NCBI RefSeq assembly: GCF_019175385.1
Contig: NC_083338.1
Coordinates: 63,954,884 to 64,018,883 of the forward strand
DNA: 64,000 nucleotides
Reading direction: 5' to 3'
Source of the DNA: Lycium barbarum
Lineage: Eukaryota; Streptophyta; Magnoliopsida; Solanales; Solanaceae
Shown here: positions 26,191 to 36,676 of the stretch, piece by piece
Layout of the letters: each line of letters begins with the position of its first letter
How positions within the stretch are numbered: position 1 is the first letter of the stretch
Position numbers and translations under genes: made by a program
The notes under the pieces: generated by a model
The model's database searches: none
What the model was told of the DNA's origin: nothing
The model's input: the letters and a program-made list of their open reading frames with translations, nothing else

Positions 26191-26295
26191 TACTTCCCAG
26201 GGGGTCACCCATCCCAAAATTGCTCTGGCCCTAGCACGCTTAACTTCGTAACCTTCACACATTTTGACACGTTAATGCTGATATAATTGCGTCGA
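26191..26295 (-). ncRNA. 5S rRNA-like block in element G
   Basis: Best-preserved copy. On the minus strand it carries GCAATTATATCAGCATTAA (5' part), GAAGTTAAGCGTGCTAGGGC (box A region, identical to plant 5S but for one base), and GGGATGGGTGACC with CCTGGGAAGT (box C and beyond). The middle (CGGATCCCATCAGAACT of 5S) is replaced by unrelated bases of similar length. Sense orientation matches that of the element. Terminal helix I bases and a T-run terminator are not evident, so autonomous pol III expression is doubtful. Confidence 0.8.
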
Positions 26296-26652
26296 CGGTC
26301 CCGCACGACCTTTGTCACATAATTTAAGGCAACTCGGGGTCTTAGCAACTTTCAAAACGTTCTCGTAGCGGGTCTCACCCCGATCTAGAGAAGATTCTTT
26401 TACTTTTCTGGTTACCGGGCCGCCCCCTGTAAATCCTCAATGTTTACCTCTATGCATACATATATAATTCTGAGGCGTGAACGAACTGCTCAATTCTCAA
26501 CGGCCCGTCATACACTTTGCATTCTTCCAATTAGAGGAAACTTGATCGTTAGGCATTTTTTTGCCCTATCGATATCGACCTTCAAGACTTGTTAAGAATT
26601 TATATCTCATTTTCCTCCTCGTATTTTTAGAAAAATTTGGGCAGAGGTCCCT

Positions 26653-26807
26653 CTGTATTTCTCACTATCGCAAAACCTGTACACAGGAAATACCAACCAT
26701 GCCTCACAAGGCCAACACATATACGTATATATACATCACATCATATCGCATCATAGCCACACAGGGCTAACAATTTCAAATGAAAGTATAAAGAGGTCGA
26801 GACTTAC
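26653..26807 (-). other. Intron-like module in G interior
   Basis: Minus strand donor GCAAG|GTAAGTC at 26807, acceptor AAATACAG|AGGGACCTCTGCCC at 26653; 155 nt. Confidence 0.5.
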
Positions 26808-27062
26808 CTTGCGTGCCCAACTCAAACGGCACCGGTGACACATTCCTGTTTACTCTCCTCTTCAATTTTTACCCTTACGTATCAATCATACTTCAAACAC
26901 CTTGTCCGACATATGTCTTTCACACCATTGCTTACCGGTATACTGTGTAGCCTCTAATATCATCAGTTGTTGCCTTACGTCGATACTGTTCTCCAGCTGG
27001 CTCTATCGCTCGGTCCAGGATTCAAAGAAGATCAACAATCCCTAGATGCCCCGTAGTCTCTT

Positions 27063-27154
27063 GTTTATAGATGTGGCGCGCAACACACCATAAACAGGAC
27101 TCTACCGGACACGACTTTGCAGACAACCCCTAGGACAGACCTGCTCTGATACCA
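27063..27154 (-). promoter_or_regulatory. PBS and leader hairpin of G
   Basis: PBS complement 27143-27154. Hairpin arms GTTTAT/ATAAAC and GGTGTG/CACATC with loop TTGCGCGC; the palindrome GCGCGC is at 27076-27081. Confidence 0.8.
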
Positions 27155-27535
27155 CTCTGTCACACCCCGACCTCACTAGGGTGTGATGGGCACCCGACCC
27201 TTACTTAGGGCCGAGCGAACCCTCAGACTCTTGTTGCACATAAAAACCACGTCATATTTTTTTTTCTTTAAATCAAATAATGAAGTACATAGCAAAACCT
27301 TTTTGTTCAGGAAAAAATCATTCTCGTGGCCCTCAGGCCGAACAAATTTGTGAACATACAAAATTTATTACATACACAGACCGATAACCAATACCCACGA
27401 CACTGTCTGCAAAGTCTCTAATAAGATCCCAAAAGCATAACATACAAAATCTGACTCGGCAGCACTCTGGGAACAAATGGAGCTTGCCATCTGCACTGGA
27501 ACATCTTCCATCTGTCCTCAACTCAACTGGGAGTA

Positions 27536-27605
27536 CCTGCGCGGCATGAAACGCAGCCCCCGAAGAACAGGGGGTCAGTACGGAAATGTACCGAGTATGT
27601 AAAGC
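27536..27605 (-). promoter_or_regulatory. LTR core promoter and two-hairpin module (G, right)
   Basis: As at 24911-24980; this copy would drive the element. Confidence 0.5.
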
Positions 27606-28208
27606 GGAAATATAACAATATAAGCAAAACCGAGCCAGAAGTATAGAAATAGAATAGGTAGTATCGGATCCGAGTCCGAAACGGAAATACAGAGTGTGTG
27701 GCCAGGACCACGATATATATCATAAGCACGGGGTGTAGCCGTCTGAATCGTGATATGAAACAGAGGTACAAAGCCTAACTGGCAGGATCATCGTGCGGAT
27801 CGGGGCACAGAGTGCGACTGACATACCCACAACCGAAGCTAGGGGTGTATAACTATAGCCGACTGAAGCATAGTCCGGCTCAATCATGCAGAAGCAACAC
27901 CAACAGAATCATTCTCCGAATCCGCTGTCCAGAAATGTAACAGGCAGAACCATGCATGCAGAATCATAAACTTACACAAGCACAGGTAGTATACATTTAC
28001 CTCAGGTTTCGGCCCTTTAGTGAGGGGCGCAATGGACAGTGCACTGGGTGTGCACGAATAACCAGGTCGCCACAGGGTCGCCTCTAGTGCACAAGTCATA
28101 CCCAAGATGTTCCAGCAGGCAAATACGGCAGTTAGAATGTCAAAATGCTTTACTTTCTTTTGAAACACATTTTTGTTTCACACATATAAAAGAATCAACG
28201 CACAATTT

Positions 28209-28563
28209 CCGCGGCCATAAGTCCAGCGGTCGCTACCACGCATACCGCAGCCAAGTACCCAGCGGTCACTATCACACGTACCGCGGCCAAGGGTCCAGCG
28301 GGTATAATCACACATACCGCGACCAAAAGTCCAGCGGTTACAATCACACATACCGCGGTCGAGGGTCCAGCGGTCACAATCACACATTTGACATACCGCG
28401 GTCAAGGGTCCAGCGGTCTATGTCAGGCACAATCACAAGTGCGGCAGACGCGGTCAAGGGTCCAGCAGTCAATGCCATACGTCCGGCATGACGCGGTCAA
28501 GGGTCCAGCTTTCAATGTCGGACACGCCGCGGTCGAGGGTCTAGCGGCCAATATTACATATGC
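28209..28563. repeat. 36-bp GC-rich tandem array in G LTR
   Basis: Units start CCGCGG-ccaagggtccagcggtc-type sequence; the first four are exactly 36 bp, later ones 36-53 bp. The open frames on both strands across it are driven by the repeat and I do not call them genes. The array is within the block missing from the left LTR. Confidence 0.85.
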
Positions 28564-29340
28564 GCATATTCACATAACCGGCTCGGGACTCGGTAAAACA
28601 GAAAACAACCATACAGAATGCCAAATTATCACTTTCCCAACATAATCACACACGCCAGGATCATACATCACACAAGATTCAGGTATACCAAAATCGTATA
28701 TCAGTAAGTACGGGAGGTAAGTAGTTTATCCAAAATATCAGGGTAATATTTTCAAAACGTTTTAGATGTCAAACAAATATTTTATAAAGCTCATAAAGGT
28801 GGTCATAGCACCTATCGTATAGTAAACAACATAATAACCAGGAGCTACCTACGAGCTCCGAACACGAGTACATTGGCTAAAGCCATACAGAATTTATATC
28901 AGGGTTTCTGTCCCCGTAATTGTTTCCATGCACATTAAATCAATTCAGGTTCGTTAAAATAACTCCCGTTTAGTAGTCGGAACAATAGCCATAAGTTTCC
29001 TCGACTTATCGTATGGGAATAAGACAGACAGAACAATAAGAGAGGCATCGGGGAATAGCGGGCCCACCTCGGGCCAAGTCGAGGCGGCGGACAAGAATCA
29101 CGCCATTTGACTCTACGGAGTCATCCAGGAAGGTTTCATAGTGATCGGGTTACATTTGTACAAGTTCTGGAGGTTTAACCACTTTTCTAGCAAAATGCGC
29201 CTTTTGAAATTCAATTGAATTGAATGAATAGTACCAAAAATCAATCTCGAGTTTCTATAAGCAGAATCGCCCCCGAGGCTCCGATCTTGACCTAGTACAT
29301 CTAGGACATGCCAAAGAACAAAGGGGAAGGCTTTACATAC

Positions 29341-30036
29341 CTCGATTGCGCCTTACGCTCGCTTGGCTTCAATTCCAATTTCGTCAAGAATCTACAAATG
29401 GTCATGTTTACCAATTGTCAATTTCAAGCTTTTCAAGAATCTAAGCTTAATCACATAATTGCCTACCGAAATTTCGGCAGCATTTCCCCTATATATATAT
29501 AACATCCCCGAGACCTAGCTAGGCTTAATATATCAACAGAGTAACCCAACAACAACATCACTAACAACAACAAGCATTACAAAACACATAGTATGGTATA
29601 ACTAGCCTTGTTTTCCACATGGTCCAACAACTTCCACTTCAACTTCACAAACCCAAACTAGTATCAACATTTCCATATTCATCATTAATCAAGACCATTA
29701 CACTGTGATTTGGAAGTATTTCATATCATTTCTATACAATATTCACATGATATACAAAATATACAAATTTTCCACCAAACCATAATCCATCCAAAACTTC
29801 AAATCTTCAACATACATATTCATAACATATTTCCACCTTCCAATTTCATCAACCATAATCATAATTCACATCTTAACAACTTCATTTCCATAATATCATA
29901 AAATCATATTAAAATGACATAATCTTCTACAATCAATTTCAATGCCAACGGACGAATTTATATCGCTATTTTCCCATTCTATTCCGTTGAAATTTTAAAT
30001 AAACTTGTTGGCAATGAAAAGGAACATTAATATTAC
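29341..30036 (-). other. Exon-like cassette in G LTR
   Basis: Minus strand: donor TTGAG|GTAATATT at 30036, acceptor ATATATAG|GGGAAATGCTGCCG at 29489 (548 nt), 148-nt exon-like segment, donor CGAG|GTATGTAAAG at 29340. Confidence 0.4.
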
Positions 30037-30828
30037 CTCAAGTGTGCAGCCACCACGTCCACCCTCTTCTCTTTAGTTGATTTTTAACTCAAATCGAAGG
30101 CAACGCGACGTAGAACACTTTTCTCTTCATGGGCTTCGGGATTCGGGGCTCAGATTTTGATCAAACTTTATTTATCTCTCTAAGTCTTTCCTCCCTCTCT
30201 CTCTATAGAATTTTCTGGATCTTTTCTGATCTGAAAATGTGGAGGAGGAGGCTGAAACCTCCCTTAAATAACAAGGAAATGGGCCTGACCCGGATTGGAA
30301 TCGGGTTGGGCCCATTTCACTGCCTATCTTGACCTTTCCGCCTTAAAATGTTCATATCTCCTTATCCCGATGTCACCTATAGGCCCACGACCTACCGTTG
30401 GAAAGATATTTCAATTATCTACAACTTTTATTTCTGGGCGTTTTCCCAAATTCCAAACTTATAATGCCGTTTTTGCCCCTCCAAGTCAGGTCATCCGAAA
30501 ACGTTTTCTTAAAACAATTCGTTTGGAGGGCTTCCACTTTGATTTGGCCCCAAGGCCCTTCATAAGTTGTGTTTTACTTTACATATGCGATTTATATAAC
30601 TTGTCACGTGTCCCAAAAAAATTATTGACGTGTGGGCCCCACCTCAGTTAATAATCTGACGTTCAAAAATACGGGATATAACATTTGCCCTTGGCCTCCT
30701 TTCGTAATTCCACGCCAATGTATTCATAGCCAACACACTCATACCGAGTAAGGTCCAATTGTGGCCTTATTCATTACAAGTCAATTTACCTTGAATTTTT
30801 CGAATAAGCAAAAATGTCGGATGTAACA

Positions 30829-30863
30829 TCCTCCCCCCTTTAAAACATTCATCCTCGAATGTT
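30829..30863 (-). promoter_or_regulatory. PPT and palindrome of D
   Basis: PPT complement tcctccccccttt at 30829-30841; palindrome 30844-30863 with one mismatch (AACATTCA / CGAATGTT). Confidence 0.75.
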
Positions 30864-31184
30864 AAACTGACCTTATGGGGCGCCATACTACTTCGGGAGG
30901 GTTCTCTTTATAATTGTCCTTCGTGGACTTTCCGACATAGCTTCTTCACCACCATGATGGGGTAATTCTTCACATCACTGATTCAAATGCCTTCATGATA
31001 TACTTTCTCATACCCCACAAAATTGTCGGACCATAAACTATTTTCTCGTAACAGACGAACACTTTTCCAGACATCATAGTCAATATCATTTCTTGTTACA
31101 CTGCTGAGTTCCCTACCACATTATCGTAATCCCCCTTCATACCAGACACTTCATACCAGCAGATTCAGAACTACGACCGGACGC

Positions 31185-31710
31185 GTAGAAGCATATCGGA
31201 CGGATTCGTAATCGGAGGCAGACGTACTAAACTATGGCGGACGGATTTGTAGTCGAAGTCAGATGGACGGAAGTATGTCAGACAAATCTGAGATCGGAAT
31301 CAGACGTACAGAGAGGTATCAGACAGATTCGAAATCAGAATCGGACGTACAGAAATGTATCATACTGAGTCGTGATCAAGTCAGACAGACAGAAATGTGT
31401 CAGACAAAGTCGTAATTAGAATCAGACATACGGAGGTGTATCAGACAGACGCGTGATCAAAATCAGACGTACAGAGGCATATCAGACGGATTCATATCCA
31501 GAGTCAGACATACAGAGGTGTGTCAGACAGATTCACAATCAGAGTTAATCATACAGAAGTATGTCAACCAGAAACGTATTCAGAATCGGACATACAAAGA
31601 TTTATCAGACGGAAACATAATCGAGTTCAGAAATACAGAGGTGTAATAGGCAGAGCCTTATCAGAATCGGGAGTGCAGAAGTATAACAGATAGAATCTGA
31701 ATTAGAATCA
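31185..31710. repeat. 41-bp tandem array in D interior
   Basis: About thirteen diverged units of the type cagacagattcgaaatcaga followed by atcggacgtacagaaatgtat. The period is 41 bp, give or take one. It shares the cagaatcagac flavour with the 25-bp LTR array but has a different period. Confidence 0.85.
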
Positions 31711-32310
31711 GACCACTCTTAGTAAGGCTCCAGTGATTTATGAAATTTTCCCTTTATTTGTGAACTTTTTCGCCAAGTGGTCGTACGAATCGTCTTGCGT
31801 GTCGCTTATCGACTCTTCTAGAGATTCCGCTTATTCACACTTCTTATCTTTCATCCTTCCTACCATCCATACTCATTTTCTTTTTCAGACATCGTCATAC
31901 CAGACTAAATTATAATGTAACCGGGGCTTTTCTATCCTTTGACAACATTCGGATCGTCGTCCCCGCTTCGCTTTATGTATTCGGTTTAGTAAAACCTTCC
32001 GTCTATCACAATACTAGTCGCCGGGACTCGGCTCTTGATCCATATGGGCACCAGACAAAAATCATACACACACACATACACACATACAGATACATTTACC
32101 AATATCTTACTGGCGAGCATCTCCGACTGTTATTTGAATTTGCTCAATTTCCCGAGCGGTGTTGTACCTTTTTCTTTTTGCCCATTTAGTCCGCCTCGTT
32201 CTGCGCGACCCCTGTAAGGGCACTAATTACTCCACACATTCTATTTTTCTTTTGGTTACCCCAAATTTCCATTTATATCTATCATACTCACACTTGTGAA
32301 AAATTTTGCA

Positions 32311-32415
32311 TTACTTCCCAGGGGGTCACCCATCCCAGAATTGCTCTGGCTTGAGCACGCTTAACCCCGAAACTTTCACGCATTTTGACGCGTTAGGGCT
32401 AATATAATTTCGTCG
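32311..32415 (-). ncRNA. 5S rRNA-like block in element D
   Basis: Minus strand shows TTAAGCGTGCTCAAGCCAGAG (split: box A plus next part of 5S, close to the plant GCTTGGGCGAGAG), GGGATGGGTGACC and CCTGGGAAGT, and a 5' part CGAAATTATATTAGCCCTAA. Same relative position and orientation as in A and G. Confidence 0.75.
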
Positions 32416-32780
32416 ATTGCCCCGCACGACCTTTGTCACGTAATTTTAGGGAAAATCGGGGTCTTAGAAAATTTTCGGAAAGATTTTGTAGCGGGTCCCA
32501 CCCCCGGCTAAGTCGTACAATTACCATGTCGCCTTTCTGAATCTTAAACATTCACTTTCATACACATATAAATATGATTACGGGTAACCCACGGATTTAA
32601 GTCTTCGTCCCACGAACTCCGCCTCCAAATAGTCGGTGGAATCTGATAAAATGTCACCGCAAGGTGTTCTCCGGCCACCGACAGAAGAAAACTAAAGTCC
32701 GACAAGTATCGCGGGACCTTTTTGTACTTAATCTACATGTTTTCCTCCATATTTCTGGAAACATTTGGGCAGAGGTTCCT

Positions 32781-32937
32781 CTGTTTTTCTTACTATCCAA
32801 AACCTGTACACCAAAAATACCAACCATGCCGCACAGGGCCAACACATATATACACACATACATATCATATCATATCGTATCGCAGCCACACGGGGCTGAT
32901 AACTTCAAATAAGACTTATAACGTCGTTGACACTTAC
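32781..32937 (-). other. Intron-like module in D interior
   Basis: Minus strand donor GTGTG|GTAAGTG at 32937, acceptor AAAAACAG|AGGAACCTCTGCCC at 32781; 157 nt. It lies downstream of the 171-residue ORF. Confidence 0.45.
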
Positions 32938-33163
32938 CACACGTGCCCAACTCAAACGGCATCGGAGGCACTTTCCCGTTTACTTTCATCCGGGATTTCT
33001 AGACTCACGCTGAAGGTGGGGACATCTCAGTCGCCCTTACCTTTGGTCACTAAGTCTCTAATCCTTTTAAATTTTCGTCGTCGTTGAACAACGTTTTACA
33101 GATATCATACACACATCGAAAATTCTAGGAAACTTATGTACTCATGACTGATCAAACTCGGGT

Positions 33164-33679
33164 CTAACCTGGGGAGCTGCCGTGGGAACTGTGTCCCTCA
33201 TCATCGTCGTCTGTCTGGCCCCCACTATTACCTGCATCTGAGTCGGAGGAGTATAAGTAGCCCGGCAATTCCTGGTTCACCGATGGCCAGGACAAAGGGC
33301 TGGGGTAGGGCGTGACACTCTCCGGGTAGGCCTGTCTAACATACTGCTCCACTATAGGAGCTGCTGGCACGCCCTTGGGAACCTCCTCCTCCAGCGTCCC
33401 AGAGGAATGCTCTAGTGGCTCAGCATCGGGGCTATCCTCCTCCCTGGGAGTAAGAAACTCTGGAGGTATCGTCGCTGGGTCCTCCGAGGGGTCGGTATCA
33501 TAACTGTCTTCCTTGGGAGCCTCGACTCTGGGGATCAAAAACTCTGGAGGAATTGCCTCCGGATCCTCCGAAGGGTCTATCTCAATCGAGTAGCTGGGGA
33601 TCTGCCTACTCGGTCCTGGTGACGTCCTAGGGGCCTTCTTAGCGCCCCCATCCCCATCATCCGAAGCGCTCCTCTTCAT
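33164..33679 (-). CDS. Small acidic protein of element D, function unknown
   Basis: 171 residues, complete from ATG to stop, beginning about 270 nt downstream of the primer-binding site, where gag would start in an autonomous element. I do not recognise the family. The N-terminus is basic and serine-rich (MKRSASDDGDGGAKKAPR), with two KR/KK clusters that could act as a nuclear signal. Two copies of DPSEDP.AIPPEFL.PR-like sequence follow at residues 35-51 and 63-79, spaced 28 residues apart. The middle is E/P-rich and the tail ends in a DDDDE run and Ser/Gly/His. No zinc knuckle, protease, RT or membrane segment is seen. The sequence is predicted disordered. It is the only intact element-encoded frame of its kind in the window, which argues for some constraint, but chance survival in a young insertion is possible. 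Confidence 0.6.
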   Translation of the reverse strand: MKRSASDDGDGGAKKAPRTSPGPSRQIPSYSIEIDPSEDPEAIPPEFLIPRVEAPKEDSYDTDPSEDPATIPPEFLTPREEDSPDAEPLEHSSGTLEEEVPKGVPAAPIVEQYVRQAYPESVTPYPSPLSWPSVNQELPGYLYSSDSDAGNSGGQTDDDDEGHSSHGSSPG

Positions 33680-33871
33680 TCTTTATCAGCCTACAATCAC
33701 CTGCAGGAAGAGGGTCAGAAACATTTTCCCCAAATACTGACATTTCTGCTCTTTTGGAGCCTCGCTGTAGATACATCAATTCGTAGGGGAGAATCATCCT
33801 AATCATACAGCTTTATCGCACGATCTAAGAATCCAAAGAAAGGTAACATCCTAGATGCCCTGTAGCCTCCT

Positions 33872-33961
33872 GTTTATAGATGTGGTGCACAACACACCGA
33901 TAAACAAGACTCTACTAGACACGGCCTGTAGACATACCAAGGACTAACCGCTCTGATACCA
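33872..33961 (-). promoter_or_regulatory. PBS and leader hairpin of D
   Basis: PBS complement 33950-33961. Outer arms GTTTAT.../...ATAAAC and inner GGTGTG/CACATC, loop palindrome GTGCAC at 33885-33890. Confidence 0.8.
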
Positions 33962-34389
33962 CTTCTGTCACGACCCAACCCCGTGGGCCGAGACTGGTAC
34001 CCTAACTGGGTACCCGTACATACCTACCTGACCGAATTTCGTATCATACATTTTTTTTTAAAACAGATGTTACAGAAGTAAGCCGATACAGATACGGCAT
34101 GCGCGCAAACATATATATGTATATACCTGAACATGCAGACATTTACAGATAAGCCGATAAGGCTAACATACAGACGAAACCCGTAACCCACACATCTATC
34201 TACAGGCCTCTACAGACATACAGAATCAGATGACGGGACAGGGCCCCGCCGTACCCAGAATTTCCACACATACAGAACATACGGAAAACAGAAGGTATAT
34301 ACCAAAAGGGTACGCTCCGGATCAAAGGAGCTCTTCGAACAGCAGAGTCAGAAACCTACGCTGGCGGCGTATCACCTGGTGCGTCTGTA

Positions 34390-34458
34390 CCTGCGGGCAT
34401 GTAGCGCATCCCCCGAAGAACGGGGGTCAGTACGAAAAATGTACCGAGTATGTAAAGC
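34390..34458 (-). promoter_or_regulatory. LTR core promoter and two-hairpin module (D, right)
   Basis: As at 21865-21933. Confidence 0.55.
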
Positions 34459-35728
34459 AGAAACATAAGAGATACAATCATAGTCCGAACCGGAGTCACA
34501 AAAACATAACAGACAGAACCACACATCAGACAGACGGGAGAGTCATGATCCAGACAGACATACAGAATCAGGGTCCATACAGATAAACAGAATCATGGTT
34601 CGGACAGACCGACGGAATCATAATCCGGACAGACGAGCAGAATCAGAATCCTTACGGACATACAGAATCAGAATTCATACGGACATACAGAATCAGAATC
34701 CATACGGACATATAGAATCAGAAGCCATACGGACATACAGACATAGTCGTAATTCAGACGGACATACAGAATTGTGCATGCACAGTAGTGCAGAGTCATA
34801 CTGAACCATACAGAATCATACAGAATCATACAGAGGCATGTGCTTATATAGATACTGATAGCACATGCATACAGACATACAGATTCCGGCCCTGTCTGGG
34901 GGCGCGGTAACAGAACCCGGCCCTCTTAGTACGGGACGCGGTGGACAGACAGAATCAGATCAGATCAGATCATATCAGATGCCATCCTGGCCGCTATCCC
35001 CATACACAGATCAATATATCATAATCATACAGATATAACAGATCCCGGCCCGCACATCGAGGGACGCGGTGAACAATGCAGAGGAATATGCACGATAACA
35101 GAACCTGGCCCGGGACGCAGTGAAGGAATGCATTGAGACAGCCACGAACAGATCCATGAGAAACCACATACATACAGACTAACATACCGACTCAATCAGA
35201 CTGAAGGGTGCCAAATGGCGAGCCAAAATCAGAGTATCCAGATAGTATGCATAGTACGCGCCTACATTCTACATGGGAAGGCACGACAGATCGTTATGAG
35301 AATCGAATTCTCAGATGTTCAGAAGTCATTTTGTAAGAATTTCATAACAATAGTTGTATCATAATCAAAATAATGGTTCAATTGTTTTCTGAGAAAATCG
35401 GACAAAATGGAAGTATTTAAAGTATTACAGAAGATATCGGGCCTTGTGGGCCCGCCTCGGACCAACTAGAGGCAACATATGTAATTTACCGACAATAGAC
35501 CTTATGAGGTCATCCGTAATCGTTTGGAAGTGTTCCGACTCCGTTTAGGGAAGTTTCATACAAAAATTCATTTTAAAGGCAATTGTAAGAAAATAGCTTC
35601 AATTGGATTGAAGGAATTGGAGCGGTTTTCCGTCTCGAATTCCGGGGAACGGAGTCGTACTTAAGGCTCGCGGCCGAGCCTATCACATCCAGAACATGCC
35701 TAGGAACAAAGGGAAATGCTTCACATAC

Positions 35729-36676
35729 CTCGATAGCGCCTTACGCTCGCTTGGCGTCGACTTCAATTTCGTCCAAAATCTAGAAATGGTCAAGTTTACC
35801 ATTTGTTAGTTTCAACTTTTCAATAGTCCAACTTAACACATACTTGCCTACCGAAATTTCGGCAGCATTTCCTCTGTATATATGACATCCCCAAAAGTTA
35901 AACACAGCCAAACAATCAACACAACCCAACAACAATATTCATAATAACGACAAGTAGCTCAAAATACATAATAAGGCACAATTTGCCAACTTTCCGTCAT
36001 AACTTAACATTTTCCGTTCCGACCTTACACTTCGAAACCAAACTTATTATTTTGATGTTCATTACCCATCAAATTCATTACAACACGATTTGGAGGCATA
36101 TCACACCATTCTCACAAGATATACATAAGATATGCAAACTTACAAACTTTCCATCAAAGCCACAATTTATCCAATTCTCCTAACCTTCAACATACAAGTT
36201 CATTATACAATTCCATCTTCCAAATTCATCAACATTACTCATAATTTGCCTATTAACACTTCCATTTCCATTTTTACATAAGCTATAACAAGGTTGCATA
36301 ATTTCCTTCAACAACTTAGTAACCATTTTTCCATGACAACAAAGACTATTATTTTTCCATTCATTTCACCATAACACACTTAACATATTAACAAGATTAA
36401 ATTCATATTCCATCACCACACAACACCACACGGCTACAACCTATGTTTCTCCAACTTCCACAATTCATTCCACTTTCATTTCTAATACAATTTCTACCAC
36501 ACTACAACTAAATTTCAACATGAATTCAAGTCACCATAATCATGCAATATATATGCTTATATTCGGCCAACATACATACAACCACAACACACAAAATTTT
36601 CATGTTTTTCATTCATTCCCACACACTACAACATATATACATATATTCCATGGCTTAAAAATGATAAAATTCTTAC
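35729..36676 (-). other. Exon-like cassette in D LTR
   Basis: Minus strand: donor AAAAG|GTAAGAAT at 36676, acceptor ATATACAG|AGGAAATGCTGCCG at 35874 (803 nt), 145-nt exon-like segment with CCGAAATTTCGG near its start, donor CGAG|GTATGTGAAG at 35728. Confidence 0.4.

Larger units (their letters stand above)
25647..27142 (-). other. Interior of element G, non-coding
   Basis: No supported reading frame. It contains the 5S-like block (26191-26295), a conserved ~120-bp stretch upstream of it in the sense direction that is also seen in A and D, and an intron-like module (26653-26807). Confidence 0.7.
24534..30683 (-). mobile_element. Element G: short non-autonomous LTR element inside D LTR
   Basis: Flanked by tttgc (24529-24533 and 30684-30688). 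Left LTR 24534-25610, interior 25611-27157, right LTR 27158-30683. PBS complement at 27143-27154 fixes minus-strand orientation. The interior is only 1.5 kb and has no protein-coding frame; it carries a 5S-like block and an intron-like module. The left LTR lacks a 2.45-kb internal block present in the right LTR, so the copies differ greatly in length although their shared parts are very similar. Confidence 0.9.
27158..30683 (-). repeat. 5' LTR of element G, full length
   Basis: Starts TGTCACACCCC next to the PBS, ends GGGATATAACA. Contains a nine-unit array of 36-43 bp (28209-28563) and an exon-like cassette (29341-30036). Confidence 0.85.
21496..30828 (-). repeat. 3' LTR of element D, interrupted by G
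   Basis: Pieces 21496-24533 and 30684-30828 together match 33966-37221. A 25-bp array (about 22025-22215) lies in U3. It ends GGATGTAACA. Confidence 0.9.
30864..33163 (-). other. Interior of element D between palindrome and ORF
   Basis: Non-coding. It contains the 41-bp tandem array (31185-31710), a 5S-like block (32311-32415) and an intron-like module (32781-32937). The rest shows no recognisable gene on either strand. Confidence 0.7.

Noticed and set aside
26191..26295. Functional 5S rRNA gene
   Set aside because: The middle and both terminal helix strands are replaced and no T-run terminator follows; called 5S-like only.
28039..28491. 150-codon plus-strand frame with repeated peptide units
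   Set aside because: Produced by the 36-bp tandem array, whose period is a multiple of three; frames are open on both strands alike.
28209..28563. Regular 36-bp repeats resembling a CRISPR array
   Set aside because: Units are contiguous, with no unique spacers, and lie inside a plant LTR; an ordinary minisatellite.
33164..33679. D small protein as a truncated gag
   Set aside because: Considered because of its position, but there is no NPPEFFGSKPE-type capsid block or zinc knuckle; kept as unknown.
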